Assembly: GCF_013096535.2 (NCBI RefSeq)
Contig: NZ_CP051265.2
Location: 1,302,001-1,366,000 of the forward strand
Source of the DNA: Wolbachia endosymbiont of Diaphorina citri
GTDB taxonomy: Bacteria > Pseudomonadota > Alphaproteobacteria > Rickettsiales > Anaplasmataceae
DNA length: 64,000 nucleotides
Direction: 5' to 3'
Shown: positions 55,546 through 63,845 of the stretch, one piece after another
Layout of the letters: every line of letters starts with the position of its first letter
Position numbering within the stretch: the first letter of the stretch is position 1
The notes under the pieces: generated by a model
What the model was told of the DNA's origin: nothing
Seen by the model: only the letters and a program-made list of their open reading frames with translations
Databases searched by the model: none
Program-made: the position numbers and the translations under genes

Positions 55546-57076
55546 CATTGTAAATGCTGACTTTGATATTGAAATCAAAGGCGTCACATGTAATCCTAAG
55601 AGAGTTAAAGAAGGTTACCTTTTTGTTTGTGTGTCAGAAAGGAGTAAAGAACACGTAACATGTCTTCCTAATGGATGTGTACACAACTGTGTAGACGTTG
55701 TAATACAAGGGGCCAAGAAAGATGTCATCCCAGTGCTCAGACACTGGGATCCAGAAAATTTAATTGTAAACAAGCATACTAGACAATTGTATAATGAAAA
55801 CTGGATTCCAGTGTCCGCTACTCGAATGACAAGTACTCCAAGTTTTGCAGTGCTTTACCACTCGGACCCTCAAGGAATATACAGTGAAATAGTCAGCAGG
55901 TTTTATCAATTCAAACAACCTAAATATGTTGCTGCTGTAACTGGTACGAATGGTAAAACTTCAGTGGTGGAATTTTGTCGCCAGATTTGGCAAGATAATG
56001 TAGCGTCTATAGGAACACTGGGAACATGTGTCAATAATAATAGAAAAGATAATAGCCTTACAACGCCAAGTGCAGATGATCTTTATTCCACATTGCGTGA
56101 CATAAATAATAAGAACGTAGAACACTTAGCATTAGAAGCTTCAAGCCATGGAATCGATCAATACAGAATCCATGGACTCAGGCTCAATGCTGCAGCTTTT
56201 ACTAATTTCTCTCAAGATCATTTGGACTATCACAAAAGTATCGATGAGTATTTTGAGGCCAAGAAAAGGTTGTTTGATGAGGTATTGCCAAAAGAAAAAA
56301 CAGCGATTTTAAATGCAGATATAGGCGAATATGGAGAGTTGCTCAACATAGCTGAAAAGCGTGGCAACAAAGTTATAACCTATGGAAAAAAAAACTCTGA
56401 CATTACTTTATTAAAGCAGATACCCACTGCCAATGGTCAATACCTGACAATTCAAATCGGTGATGAAATTTATAACGCATTTTTTCCGATTTTTGGGCAA
56501 TTTCAAGCATATAATTTGTTGTGTGCAATCGGTATAGTTATTTCATCTGGTATGGACTATCAAAGAATGTGTATAGATAAACTCGCTTCTCCATCTGGAA
56601 GAATGGAAAAAGTGAACACTTTTGCATTTGTCGATTACGCTCATACTCCAAGTGCACTCAAACAAGCTCTGTTGTCTTTAAAATGGCACTTCAATAAAAA
56701 GATAGTTCTAGTGTTCGGTTGTGGCGGGAATCGTGATCAAACAAAACGTGCAGAGATGGGTAAAATAGCACAAATGCTTGCAGGTAAAGTTATAGTCACA
56801 GATGACAATCCGCGTGATGAAGATCCGGGGAAAATTCGTCACGATATTTTGTTACATTGCCCTGATGCACTGGAGATAGGAGATAGAAAAAAAGCTATAG
56901 AGAAAGGTATAAATATAGCACATGATGAAAATATGATTCTGCTAGTTGCAGGAAAAGGACATGAAAGATTCCAAATAATAGAAGGCCAAGCCCTTGAATT
57001 TAGTGATGTTGAAGTTATTAGAGAGGGCCAAAAATTTGCTACTGCTGTTTTGCTCTCTCCTTCATCCAATGCCTGA
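55514..57076 (+). CDS. murE: UDP-MurNAc-tripeptide synthetase MurE, with two mobile-DNA-derived segments
   Basis: MurE adds meso-diaminopimelate to UDP-MurNAc-dipeptide. Landmarks: ATP loop VTGTNGKTSVVEF, ALEASSHGI with HGLRLNAAAFTNFSQDHLDY then H (carbamate/Mg region), GRMEKV, and the diaminopimelate-recognition motif DDNPRDEDP (DNPR). Two oddities: residues about 71-106 (VIPVLRHWDPENLIVN onward) are translated from a palindromic repeat in the N-terminal domain, and the last 12-14 residues (about FATAVLLSPSSNA) are read from an antisense IS630 fragment. The catalytic core seems intact. ATG 55514 is preferred to GTG 55505. It overlaps metC by 32 bp; 520 residues. Confidence 0.92.
   Translation: MIVRLKELLHNIVNADFDIEIKGVTCNPKRVKEGYLFVCVSERSKEHVTCLPNGCVHNCVDVVIQGAKKDVIPVLRHWDPENLIVNKHTRQLYNENWIPVSATRMTSTPSFAVLYHSDPQGIYSEIVSRFYQFKQPKYVAAVTGTNGKTSVVEFCRQIWQDNVASIGTLGTCVNNNRKDNSLTTPSADDLYSTLRDINNKNVEHLALEASSHGIDQYRIHGLRLNAAAFTNFSQDHLDYHKSIDEYFEAKKRLFDEVLPKEKTAILNADIGEYGELLNIAEKRGNKVITYGKKNSDITLLKQIPTANGQYLTIQIGDEIYNAFFPIFGQFQAYNLLCAIGIVISSGMDYQRMCIDKLASPSGRMEKVNTFAFVDYAHTPSALKQALLSLKWHFNKKIVLVFGCGGNRDQTKRAEMGKIAQMLAGKVIVTDDNPRDEDPGKIRHDILLHCPDALEIGDRKKAIEKGINIAHDENMILLVAGKGHERFQIIEGQALEFSDVEVIREGQKFATAVLLSPSSNA
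55724..55830. repeat. Palindromic element translated within murE
   Basis: GTCATCCCAGTGCTCAGACA / CTGGGATCCAG on the left, and CTGGATTCCAGTG ... GAATGAC on the right. CACTGGGATCCAG pairs with CTGGATTCCAGTG with one mismatch. The 107-bp copy lies in frame, encoding about 36 residues of MurE. Confidence 0.88.
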
Positions 57077-57182
57077 ATGGCTTTTTTCCTTAAGTCATAA
57101 CTGTACGCTGCTGGCATTTTTACCTTCTTGTTACACTAAATCACTATCTTATCTTGTTCCTACTATTATGAGAAGAGCTATA
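57033..57182 (-). pseudogene. IS630-family relic joined to the murE 3' end
   Basis: On the minus strand ATG 57117 encodes MPAAYSYDLRKKAIQALDEG followed by ESKTAVA, the N-terminus of an IS630 transposase; homology stops at about 57033, where the murE sequence begins. The outer end carries the 30-bp terminal repeat (57153-57182, GAGAAGAGCTATA at its outer edge). The rest of the element is deleted. Confidence 0.85.
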
Positions 57183-57186
57183 CAAG

Positions 57187-57266
57187 GATATGAAAGTGGA
57201 GATTGTGGTTACAAGATTAGTGAGAGAATATAGAAAAATTGAGGATGAAATGTTGCGTGATATAGT
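57187..57266 (+). other. Unassigned flank of IS481 copy 2, possible 5' gene fragment
   Basis: An 80-bp strip between IS630 and IS481 ends. ATG 57194 opens a frame MKVEIVVTRLVREYRKIEDE followed by MLRDIV that is cut by IS481. It could be the head of a broken gene, but there is no match I recognise and it does not resemble the fragment on the other side of the element. Confidence 0.35.
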
Positions 57267-58462
57267 TGTATTAAACAAGACTTGATCTGACACTTTAAAA
57301 AAGTAAGTTATAAAATAATAAAAGAAAGGAGTGTTAGAAATGAGTACGATACAAACAAAAATACTAAAGCCGAAACTAGGATTGCTAGAGCTAGCAAAAC
57401 AGCTTGGAAATGTGTCTCAAGCATGCAAGGTTATGGGATATTCAAGGGATACATTTTATAGATTCAAAGAACTATATGAAAATGGAGGAGAAGAAGCGCT
57501 GCATGAGATAAGCAAGAAAAAACCACTTATGGCAAACAGAGTCTCTGAAGACATGGAAAGAGCTGTAGTTAATATTGCAACAGAATTTCCTGCATATGGA
57601 CAACAAAGAGCTGCAAATGAACTGAGAAAAAGGGGCATAATAATCTCTGAAGGTGGAGTGAGATCTGTATGGCTGAGAAATGACCTTGAGACCTTCAAAA
57701 AAAGACTGAGGGCTCTTGAGGCAAAAGTTATGCAAGATGGAATAATTCTAACAGAGGAGCAACTTGCGGCTTTAGAAAAAGTTAAAGAACAAAGGGAAGC
57801 ACATGGTGAAATTGAAACAGAGCATCCAGGTTATTTAGGTTCTCAAGATACTTATTATGTAGGCAACATCAAGGGTATAGGAAGAATCTATCAGCAAACT
57901 TTTATTGATACTTATTCGAGAGTGGCTTTTGCTAAGCTTTATACAGATAAAACTGCTATTACCGCTGCTGACTTGCTGAATGATAGAGTAATACCATTTT
58001 TTGATGTACAAAGCGTGCCATTATTGCGCATTTTGACCGATAGAGGTACAGAATATTGTGGCAAACCAGAGAATCACGCTTATCAGTTATACTTAGGAAT
58101 CGAAAATATTGATCACTCAAGAACTAAAGCCAATTCTCCGCAAACTAATGGCATATGCGAGAGATTCCATAAGACTATGCAAGATGAGTGTTACAATATT
58201 ATTTTTCGCAAGAAAATCTACAATTCTTTGGAAGATCTGCAGATAGATGTTGATCATTGGTTGCGTTCTTATAATGAGACAAGGCCTCATTCAGGCAAAT
58301 ATTGCTATGGCAAAACGCCTACTCAGACTTTTCTTAATAGCAAACACATTGCTTTTCAGAAAAATATTAGTAGCATGAAACAAGAGACTGATATTAGTTT
58401 TAACTACCTCAATTCTTCTGTCAGTTAATTCATCCCTGTCAGATTAAGTTGTGTCTAGTACA
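57267..58462 (+). mobile_element. IS481-family element, copy 2 (no target duplication)
   Basis: 1196 bp with the same terminal inverted repeats as copy 1, opposite orientation. The flanks differ (ATATAGT at 57260-57266; GCTAGGA at 58463-58469), so no 7-bp duplication is present, unlike copies 1 and 3. This points to a rearrangement or adjacent deletion with a breakpoint at this copy. Confidence 0.93.
57340..58428 (+). CDS. IS481-family transposase (copy 2)
   Basis: The same 362-residue protein as in copies 1 and 3, with the helix-turn-helix (SQACKVMGYSRD) and the DDE core (FIDTYSRVAF, LTDRGTEYCG, ICERFHKTMQDE). ATG 57340 has AAAGGAG 8 bases upstream. Identical sequence in all copies shows recent spread or ongoing homogenisation. 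Confidence 0.93.
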   Translation: MSTIQTKILKPKLGLLELAKQLGNVSQACKVMGYSRDTFYRFKELYENGGEEALHEISKKKPLMANRVSEDMERAVVNIATEFPAYGQQRAANELRKRGIIISEGGVRSVWLRNDLETFKKRLRALEAKVMQDGIILTEEQLAALEKVKEQREAHGEIETEHPGYLGSQDTYYVGNIKGIGRIYQQTFIDTYSRVAFAKLYTDKTAITAADLLNDRVIPFFDVQSVPLLRILTDRGTEYCGKPENHAYQLYLGIENIDHSRTKANSPQTNGICERFHKTMQDECYNIIFRKKIYNSLEDLQIDVDHWLRSYNETRPHSGKYCYGKTPTQTFLNSKHIAFQKNISSMKQETDISFNYLNSSVS

Positions 58463-58463
58463 G

Positions 58464-58733
58464 CTAGGAAAAGAGAGAATTGAAGAGATACTCCAAGCTA
58501 AGCCTGAAAAAGATATAATGTGTGCAATACTTTATTCTAAGCCTGAAAAGTCGTATTTTTTTGAGCAAAACATCGTTCAATTTGCTTTTAATCATGAATT
58601 AAGAGATATGGCTCAATCATATGATGTTAACTTTATTGAAAATGGTGGTGAGTATCTTGACCAGGGAGAAAAGATCGATAATCAAAAGGTTGGCCACAAT
58701 GATGTTTCTTGGTGTAAAGATCTTTATATTTAA
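58464..58733 (+). pseudogene. Truncated C-terminal gene fragment next to IS481
   Basis: An open frame enters from the IS481 end and runs LGKERIEEILQAKPEKDIMC, then AILYSKPEKSYFFEQNIVQF, to an acidic C-terminus ending WCKDLYI. No family recognised. The 5' part is missing and replaced by IS481, so this is probably the tail of a gene broken by the element or by a rearrangement at it. Hydrophilic, no membrane segment. Confidence 0.55.
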
Positions 58734-58845
58734 AAAGAAGAAAGTGAGATTGATGGTATTTTTGCACTAGTTATACATTTATCCACCAAAAAATAGTCAT
58801 TTTGCTTAGATATTTGATATAATTTAGATCTATTAAAGCAAAAGC

Positions 58846-60072
58846 ATGAATGAAGTAATAACATTTGGTTGTCGTCTAAATTTCTACGAGAGTGAGTTAA
58901 TCAAAGAAGCATTAAAAAAAGCAAAGAGAGAAAATGTTGTTGTGGTGCATAGCTGTGCAGTGACAAATGAAGCAGAACGTCAAGTAAAGCAAAAAATACG
59001 TAAGATCTATAAGAATGACCCAAGTAAAGAAATTATTGTAGTTGGTTGTGCCGTTCAATTAGATCCTAAATCATATAGTGATATTCCTGGTGTAAGTAAA
59101 GTGCTAGGTAATCAAGACAAGCTAAGAGCTGAAAATTATCTACTAAATAATGATGAAATCTTAGTCAGCGATAACCAAGTAGAACCTATTCTCATTAATG
59201 GATTTGAAGATAAATCAAGGGCATTTATTGAAATTCAAAATGGTTGTAATCATAGCTGCACATTTTGCTCAATTACTGAGGCAAGAGGGAATAATCGATC
59301 TGCGCCAGTAAACAATATTATAGAGCAAATTAAGATTTTTATAGAAAATGGGTATCAAGAAGTGGTGTTTACAGGTGTTGATATTACTGATTTTGGTACA
59401 GATTTGTTTGGTAAGCAATCACTTGGTTCAATGATTAGAAGAGTTTTAAAGGATATACCACAGTTAAAGAGACTAAGACTTTCCTCTATTGATGTTGCTG
59501 AAGTCGATGATGAACTAATGGATTTAATAGCTAATGAGTCAAGACTTATGCCTCACTTACACTTGAGTCTACAGTCTGGTAATAATTTAATACTAAAGAG
59601 AATGAAACGTCGTCACAATAGAGAACAAGTGATAGAATTTTATCATAAAATGAAGAGCTTAAGACCTAATATAGCATTTGGCGCTGATATTATTGCTGGA
59701 TTTCCAACAGAAACTGATGAAATGTTTCAGGATACAGTTGATTTACTGAAAAAAACAAATATAGTTTACCTGCATGCTTTTCCATATTCAGAGCGGAAAA
59801 ACACACCTGCTGCACGGATGCCACAAATACCAGAGAATGTACGTAAAGAACGAGTAAAGCATCTAAGAGAAATAAATAAAGAAATGATGAGCAATTTTTA
59901 TCAATCTTTGATCGGCACTAAGCAAAACGTTCTGGTTGAGCAAAATCATGCTGGTAGAGCAGAAAATTTTGCACTAATAAAGCTTGAATCAAGAGCTCAA
60001 GCTAAAAGTATTGTGAAAGCTCATGTTACAGGAATAGAAAATAATTGTTTAATTGGAAATATTATTTCTTAA
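58846..60072 (+). CDS. mtaB: tRNA methylthiotransferase MtaB (MiaB-like radical SAM enzyme)
   Basis: MtaB converts t6A37 to ms2t6A in tRNAs, acting after the TsaB/TsaD pathway. The 408-residue protein carries three N-terminal cluster cysteines Cys9 (ITFGCRLNFYESE), Cys37 (HSCAVTNEAERQ) and Cys68 (VVGCAVQ), and the radical-SAM cluster Cys134/138/141 (CNHSCTFC). LHLSLQSGNNLILKRMKRRH then GADIIAGFPTETDEMF are family core strands, and a TRAM-like end (about 350-408) follows. The N-terminal VNTFGCRLN-type start distinguishes MtaB from MiaB. It lies between two IS481 copies but is intact. Confidence 0.95.
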   Translation: MNEVITFGCRLNFYESELIKEALKKAKRENVVVVHSCAVTNEAERQVKQKIRKIYKNDPSKEIIVVGCAVQLDPKSYSDIPGVSKVLGNQDKLRAENYLLNNDEILVSDNQVEPILINGFEDKSRAFIEIQNGCNHSCTFCSITEARGNNRSAPVNNIIEQIKIFIENGYQEVVFTGVDITDFGTDLFGKQSLGSMIRRVLKDIPQLKRLRLSSIDVAEVDDELMDLIANESRLMPHLHLSLQSGNNLILKRMKRRHNREQVIEFYHKMKSLRPNIAFGADIIAGFPTETDEMFQDTVDLLKKTNIVYLHAFPYSERKNTPAARMPQIPENVRKERVKHLREINKEMMSNFYQSLIGTKQNVLVEQNHAGRAENFALIKLESRAQAKSIVKAHVTGIENNCLIGNIIS

Positions 60073-60075
60073 TTT

Positions 60076-60104
60076 TTGTACATTAAAGGAATATATGATA
60101 TAGT
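60076..60104 (+). promoter_or_regulatory. Sigma70-type promoter for the surface protein gene
   Basis: TTGTAC (60076-60081), 17-bp spacer, TATAGT (60099-60104), 27 bases before ATG 60132. The 59-bp gap after mtaB is thus likely a promoter. Confidence 0.5.
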
Positions 60105-60131
60105 AGTTATACTATAAGTGATAATTCATTT

Positions 60132-61067
60132 ATGATAATTAGAATATCTATTGCTTTATTTTTCATCTTCATTCCGTGTGTCTATTTTTTTATTACTTAC
60201 ATCAGTAACAATACACACATTGAGCAAGTACAACCGTTAAAATTAGAAACAGATAATAATGAAAGTGTAATACGTTCTGAAGAGGTTGCTGAAAGAGAAA
60301 TACCAATAAAATATCAAGAACTTAAAAGTAGTTCACCTTCTATTTTCCAAGCAGCTGGTCAGAAAAATATGTGGCCAAGTGTTGCAGATCAAGCTGAACC
60401 TACAAAGGAAAAATCAAAAAAACTTGATTTCTATGTTAGTGCTAACGGTGGTAAGATATACAATGATAATTCAGAAACATTTGTAAAGGGTATAAAGGAA
60501 ATAGGAAAAAGGTTTATTAATTTAATCAATGCAGATGATTCTACTTGGCTAACAGATCCGGTGTCAATGCTTGCCAAGATTTTTTTAGTAAGTGAAATTG
60601 AGAGTATACAGAAGTTTAAGGGTGAAATTAATTTTCAGTGGCTTGGAAGTGTATCTTTAGGTTACTATGCCGGAGAAAATGGCCGAGTTGATTTTGAAGC
60701 CATGTATTCTATAGCCAATATTGAAGATAGTAATGCTCCCCCGTTATTTGATAAATCAGCAATCGTATTTGCGTTTTTATTCAACTTTTTTTATAGCCCC
60801 AATATTCAAAATACGCAATTTGCTCCGTACTTTGGACTTGGTATAGGACCAACAGTTTTTAGATTAAAAAAGATTAATGGATCACCAGAAAATTCAATGC
60901 CACTGAATGTTCCTTGGTTTGCTTATCAAATAAAGCTTGGTGTTGACTACTCAATAATCCCAGAAGTTAAAACCTTTCTCGGCTATCATTATTTTAGCAT
61001 TCCGATACCTGTTGCAGACGATATATCCACTCATAATATTGAAGTTGGCTTGATGTTTAATTTTTAG
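60132..61067 (+). CDS. Outer-membrane beta-barrel protein, P44/Msp2-like surface antigen family
   Basis: A 311-residue protein with an N-terminal hydrophobic signal or anchor (IIRISIALFFIFIPCVYFFI), a charged linker (about 25-95), then alternating hydrophobic strands LDFYVSANGGKIY, NFQWLGSVSLGYYAG, APYFGLGIGPTVFR, FAYQIKLGVDYSI, FLGYHYFSIPIP and a final strand IEVGLMFNF ending in Phe, the usual recognition residue for outer-membrane barrel assembly. The strand pattern (G.G..Y, LG..Y) fits the Anaplasmataceae surface-antigen family (Surface_Ag_2), with a barrel of about eight strands. The unusual long linker after the signal is notable. Exposure to the host is inferred. Confidence 0.78.
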   Translation: MIIRISIALFFIFIPCVYFFITYISNNTHIEQVQPLKLETDNNESVIRSEEVAEREIPIKYQELKSSSPSIFQAAGQKNMWPSVADQAEPTKEKSKKLDFYVSANGGKIYNDNSETFVKGIKEIGKRFINLINADDSTWLTDPVSMLAKIFLVSEIESIQKFKGEINFQWLGSVSLGYYAGENGRVDFEAMYSIANIEDSNAPPLFDKSAIVFAFLFNFFYSPNIQNTQFAPYFGLGIGPTVFRLKKINGSPENSMPLNVPWFAYQIKLGVDYSIIPEVKTFLGYHYFSIPIPVADDISTHNIEVGLMFNF

Positions 61068-61189
61068 TAATAATATCTGTTCAAGGGCATCTGAAGCAAA
61101 AGTGGTCAGTGCTTCTTTTCTTGCCATTAGACTTCTTGGATAACTTAAGAAACACGTAGTAGAAGCAATATTAGGGAAGTTATAAATTT

Positions 61190-61545
61190 TGAGCAGGTAA
61201 GTAAACTTGATGAAGAGAAGCTTCGAAGACTAACAGCAGTAAAAAGAAAAACCTTGGAAAAATAATAGAAATTTTAATAGAGGAAGAGGCCAAGAAAAAG
61301 GCAAGAGGAGGAAAACCAAATAAACAATGCATGTTTGTTAATAGCACTAGAATATTTGCGTAAATACCGTACATATTTCCATATAGCGCAAAGCTATGGA
61401 ATAAGTGAAAGTGATTGCTAACGGCTGGATAGAAGATGCATTGATAAAACATTCAGATTTCAGGAAGATAAAGAGCTATTAAAGTCAAATGTAGAATACG
61501 AGATTTTAGTAATAGATGGCCCTATAGAGAGAGCAAAAGAGACTT
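61190..61545 (+). pseudogene. IS5-family transposase relic (second type)
   Basis: Broken frames read LRRLTAVKRKTLEKIIEILI then EEEAKKKARGGKPNKQCM, followed in another frame by ALEYLRKYRTYFHIAQSYGI and SESDC..R, and IKSSY..; this matches the N-terminal helix-turn-helix half of IS5-group transposases, different from the relic at 4.9 kb. Stops and frameshifts are frequent and the DDE half is missing. Confidence 0.7.
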
Positions 61546-61807
61546 AGGAAAAAAGCTTGGAATTTCATTCCAGCATATATAGCTCTTCTCATAATAGTGG
61601 GAACAAGTGAAGAAAAGCAGAATCGATAGCCTGGCGAAAAGATTTAAAAAGAGGACCGGCCCTATTTTTTGTAGCAAACCAATGATGCTCAATGTTTGTC
61701 CAGGCTGTAAAATTGGTGCAAGAAATTGCTCGAACCAGCTATTAAAAACCTCTGTATCACAATAGCCTTTGAAGGTCATGGGTGCAACGATTTTTCCCTT
61801 ATTTAAA

Positions 61808-63003
61808 TGTACTAGACACAACTTAATCTGACAGGGATGAATTAACTGACAGAAGAATTGAGGTAGTTAAAACTAATATCAGTCTCTTGTTTCATGCTAC
61901 TAATATTTTTCTGAAAAGCAATGTGTTTGCTATTAAGAAAAGTCTGAGTAGGCGTTTTGCCATAGCAATATTTGCCTGAATGAGGCCTTGTCTCATTATA
62001 AGAACGCAACCAATGATCAACATCTATCTGCAGATCTTCCAAAGAATTGTAGATTTTCTTGCGAAAAATAATATTGTAACACTCATCTTGCATAGTCTTA
62101 TGGAATCTCTCGCATATGCCATTAGTTTGCGGAGAATTGGCTTTAGTTCTTGAGTGATCAATATTTTCGATTCCTAAGTATAACTGATAAGCGTGATTCT
62201 CTGGTTTGCCACAATATTCTGTACCTCTATCGGTCAAAATGCGCAATAATGGCACGCTTTGTACATCAAAAAATGGTATTACTCTATCATTCAGCAAGTC
62301 AGCAGCGGTAATAGCAGTTTTATCTGTATAAAGCTTAGCAAAAGCCACTCTCGAATAAGTATCAATAAAAGTTTGCTGATAGATTCTTCCTATACCCTTG
62401 ATGTTGCCTACATAATAAGTATCTTGAGAACCTAAATAACCTGGATGCTCTGTTTCAATTTCACCATGTGCTTCCCTTTGTTCTTTAACTTTTTCTAAAG
62501 CCGCAAGTTGCTCCTCTGTTAGAATTATTCCATCTTGCATAACTTTTGCCTCAAGAGCCCTCAGTCTTTTTTTGAAGGTCTCAAGGTCATTTCTCAGCCA
62601 TACAGATCTCACTCCACCTTCAGAGATTATTATGCCCCTTTTTCTCAGTTCATTTGCAGCTCTTTGTTGTCCATATGCAGGAAATTCTGTTGCAATATTA
62701 ACTACAGCTCTTTCCATGTCTTCAGAGACTCTGTTTGCCATAAGTGGTTTTTTCTTGCTTATCTCATGCAGCGCTTCTTCTCCTCCATTTTCATATAGTT
62801 CTTTGAATCTATAAAATGTATCCCTTGAATATCCCATAACCTTGCATGCTTGAGACACATTTCCAAGCTGTTTTGCTAGCTCTAGCAATCCTAGTTTCGG
62901 CTTTAGTATTTTTGTTTGTATCGTACTCATTTCTAACACTCCTTTCTTTTATTATTTTATAACTTACTTTTTTAAAGTGTCAGATCAAGTCTTGTTTAAT
63001 ACA
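61808..63003 (-). mobile_element. IS481-family element, copy 3 (nested in IS630)
   Basis: 1196 bp with the same ends as copies 1 and 2. The 7-bp target duplication ATTTAAA is present at 61801-61807 and 63004-63010, and joining the flanks restores the IS630 reading (SMIAVLN|KGKIVAP). It is therefore a clean insertion, younger than the IS630 copy. Confidence 0.93.
61842..62930 (-). CDS. IS481-family transposase (copy 3)
   Basis: A 362-residue DDE transposase identical in protein sequence to copies 1 and 2, with all catalytic residues (FIDTYSRVAF, LTDRGTEYCG, CERFHKTMQDE) and the N-terminal helix-turn-helix. ATG 62930 has the same AAGGAG site. Its promoter would lie within about 70 bp of the right terminal repeat. 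Confidence 0.93.
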   Translation of the reverse strand: MSTIQTKILKPKLGLLELAKQLGNVSQACKVMGYSRDTFYRFKELYENGGEEALHEISKKKPLMANRVSEDMERAVVNIATEFPAYGQQRAANELRKRGIIISEGGVRSVWLRNDLETFKKRLRALEAKVMQDGIILTEEQLAALEKVKEQREAHGEIETEHPGYLGSQDTYYVGNIKGIGRIYQQTFIDTYSRVAFAKLYTDKTAITAADLLNDRVIPFFDVQSVPLLRILTDRGTEYCGKPENHAYQLYLGIENIDHSRTKANSPQTNGICERFHKTMQDECYNIIFRKKIYNSLEDLQIDVDHWLRSYNETRPHSGKYCYGKTPTQTFLNSKHIAFQKNISSMKQETDISFNYLNSSVS

Positions 63004-63563
63004 ATTTAAAACTGCAATCATGCTAACTCTCTGAGTTTTCTTACCTGATTTCAGTGCATTCTCCCTTTCTGCAATATCCGTATTTCTGTATTGTCTATAT
63101 CAGATTCATCAATATATACCAAATTTTTAGGGGACTTTGCCGATATGATTTTTAAAAATTCAGCTTGTTTTTCTTCGTTTCTTTCTTTATATCCATAAGT
63201 CTTTTTTTGCGTGTAAATCCAATTTTTTTTAAGCTCTATGAATAGTTTGACGACTTATATTGCCACAGCACCTCTGATTGTCTTTTACTACCGTGTTTTT
63301 TTATAAATTCTGCAAACGCATTCCGATCGGTGATTTTATGATTATGCCCTCTATTTCCTAGTTTCTTTGATTCCTGTTTCTTTCCGCCTTTTCTCCCATT
63401 TGTACAATGTTACTCTACCGATTTTGAACCTCTTTGCTACTGCTGTTTTACTTTCTCCTTCATCCAACACCTAAATGGCTTTTTTCCTTAAGTCATAACT
63501 ATACGCTGCTGGCATTTTTACCTTCTTGTTACACCTCGTTCCTACCATTATGAGAAGAGCTAT

Positions 63564-63728
63564 AAATATTCAGAAACAGCAAAATTTTTACTAGAATGTA
63601 GCACAGATCCATCATTTATTCACATGCCTAAAGCAAAGAAGGCAGGAGTCATTGCAGGTGTTACAGTTGCTATTGGGTTTCTAATAGCACTTGTTTACGC
63701 TACCTTTACTTTTAGTAGTGGATATTAG
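63564..63728 (+). pseudogene. C-terminal fragment of an ankyrin-type membrane protein
   Basis: An open frame leaves the IS630 end and reads KYSETAKFLLECSTDPSFIH, MPKAKKAGVIAGVTVAIGFL and IALVYATFTFSSGY before a stop. KFLLE..TDPS looks like the end of an ankyrin repeat, and the Gly/Val/Ala-rich helix is the single C-terminal membrane segment seen in related proteins. The N-terminal part was removed when IS630 inserted. The following 63729-63845 shows nothing recognisable. Confidence 0.65.
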
Positions 63729-63845
63729 TATAGTATCTGCACTAATTAATCAGTGGAATTTACTATGAGGTTGCGTATAGAGTATCAGAGTGCTCATTGA
63801 GTAGCAAGTTAGATGATATTAGCAGCTATAATGTGCTTGCAATAG

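Larger units (their letters stand above)
61578..63564 (-). mobile_element. IS630-family element, decayed, interrupted by IS481 copy 3
   Basis: Terminal repeats TATAGCTCTTCTCATAATAG (61578 on) and its inverted partner ending at 63564 (30 bp, 3 differences) mark both ends. On the minus strand, ATG near 63516 starts MPAAYSYDLRKKAI; further on come YIDESDIDNTE, GKKTQRVSMIAVLN, then (after IS481) KGKIVAPMTFKGYCDTEVF, LQPGQT, and after an internal deletion IEHHWFATKNRA and FRQAIDSAF. At least three frame breaks and a deletion in the catalytic region leave it inactive. Without IS481 the element is about 784 bp. Confidence 0.85.

Noticed and set aside
58464..63728. cif (cytoplasmic incompatibility) type genes among accessory fragments
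   Set aside because: No deubiquitinase, nuclease or other Cif-like motifs are visible anywhere in the window.
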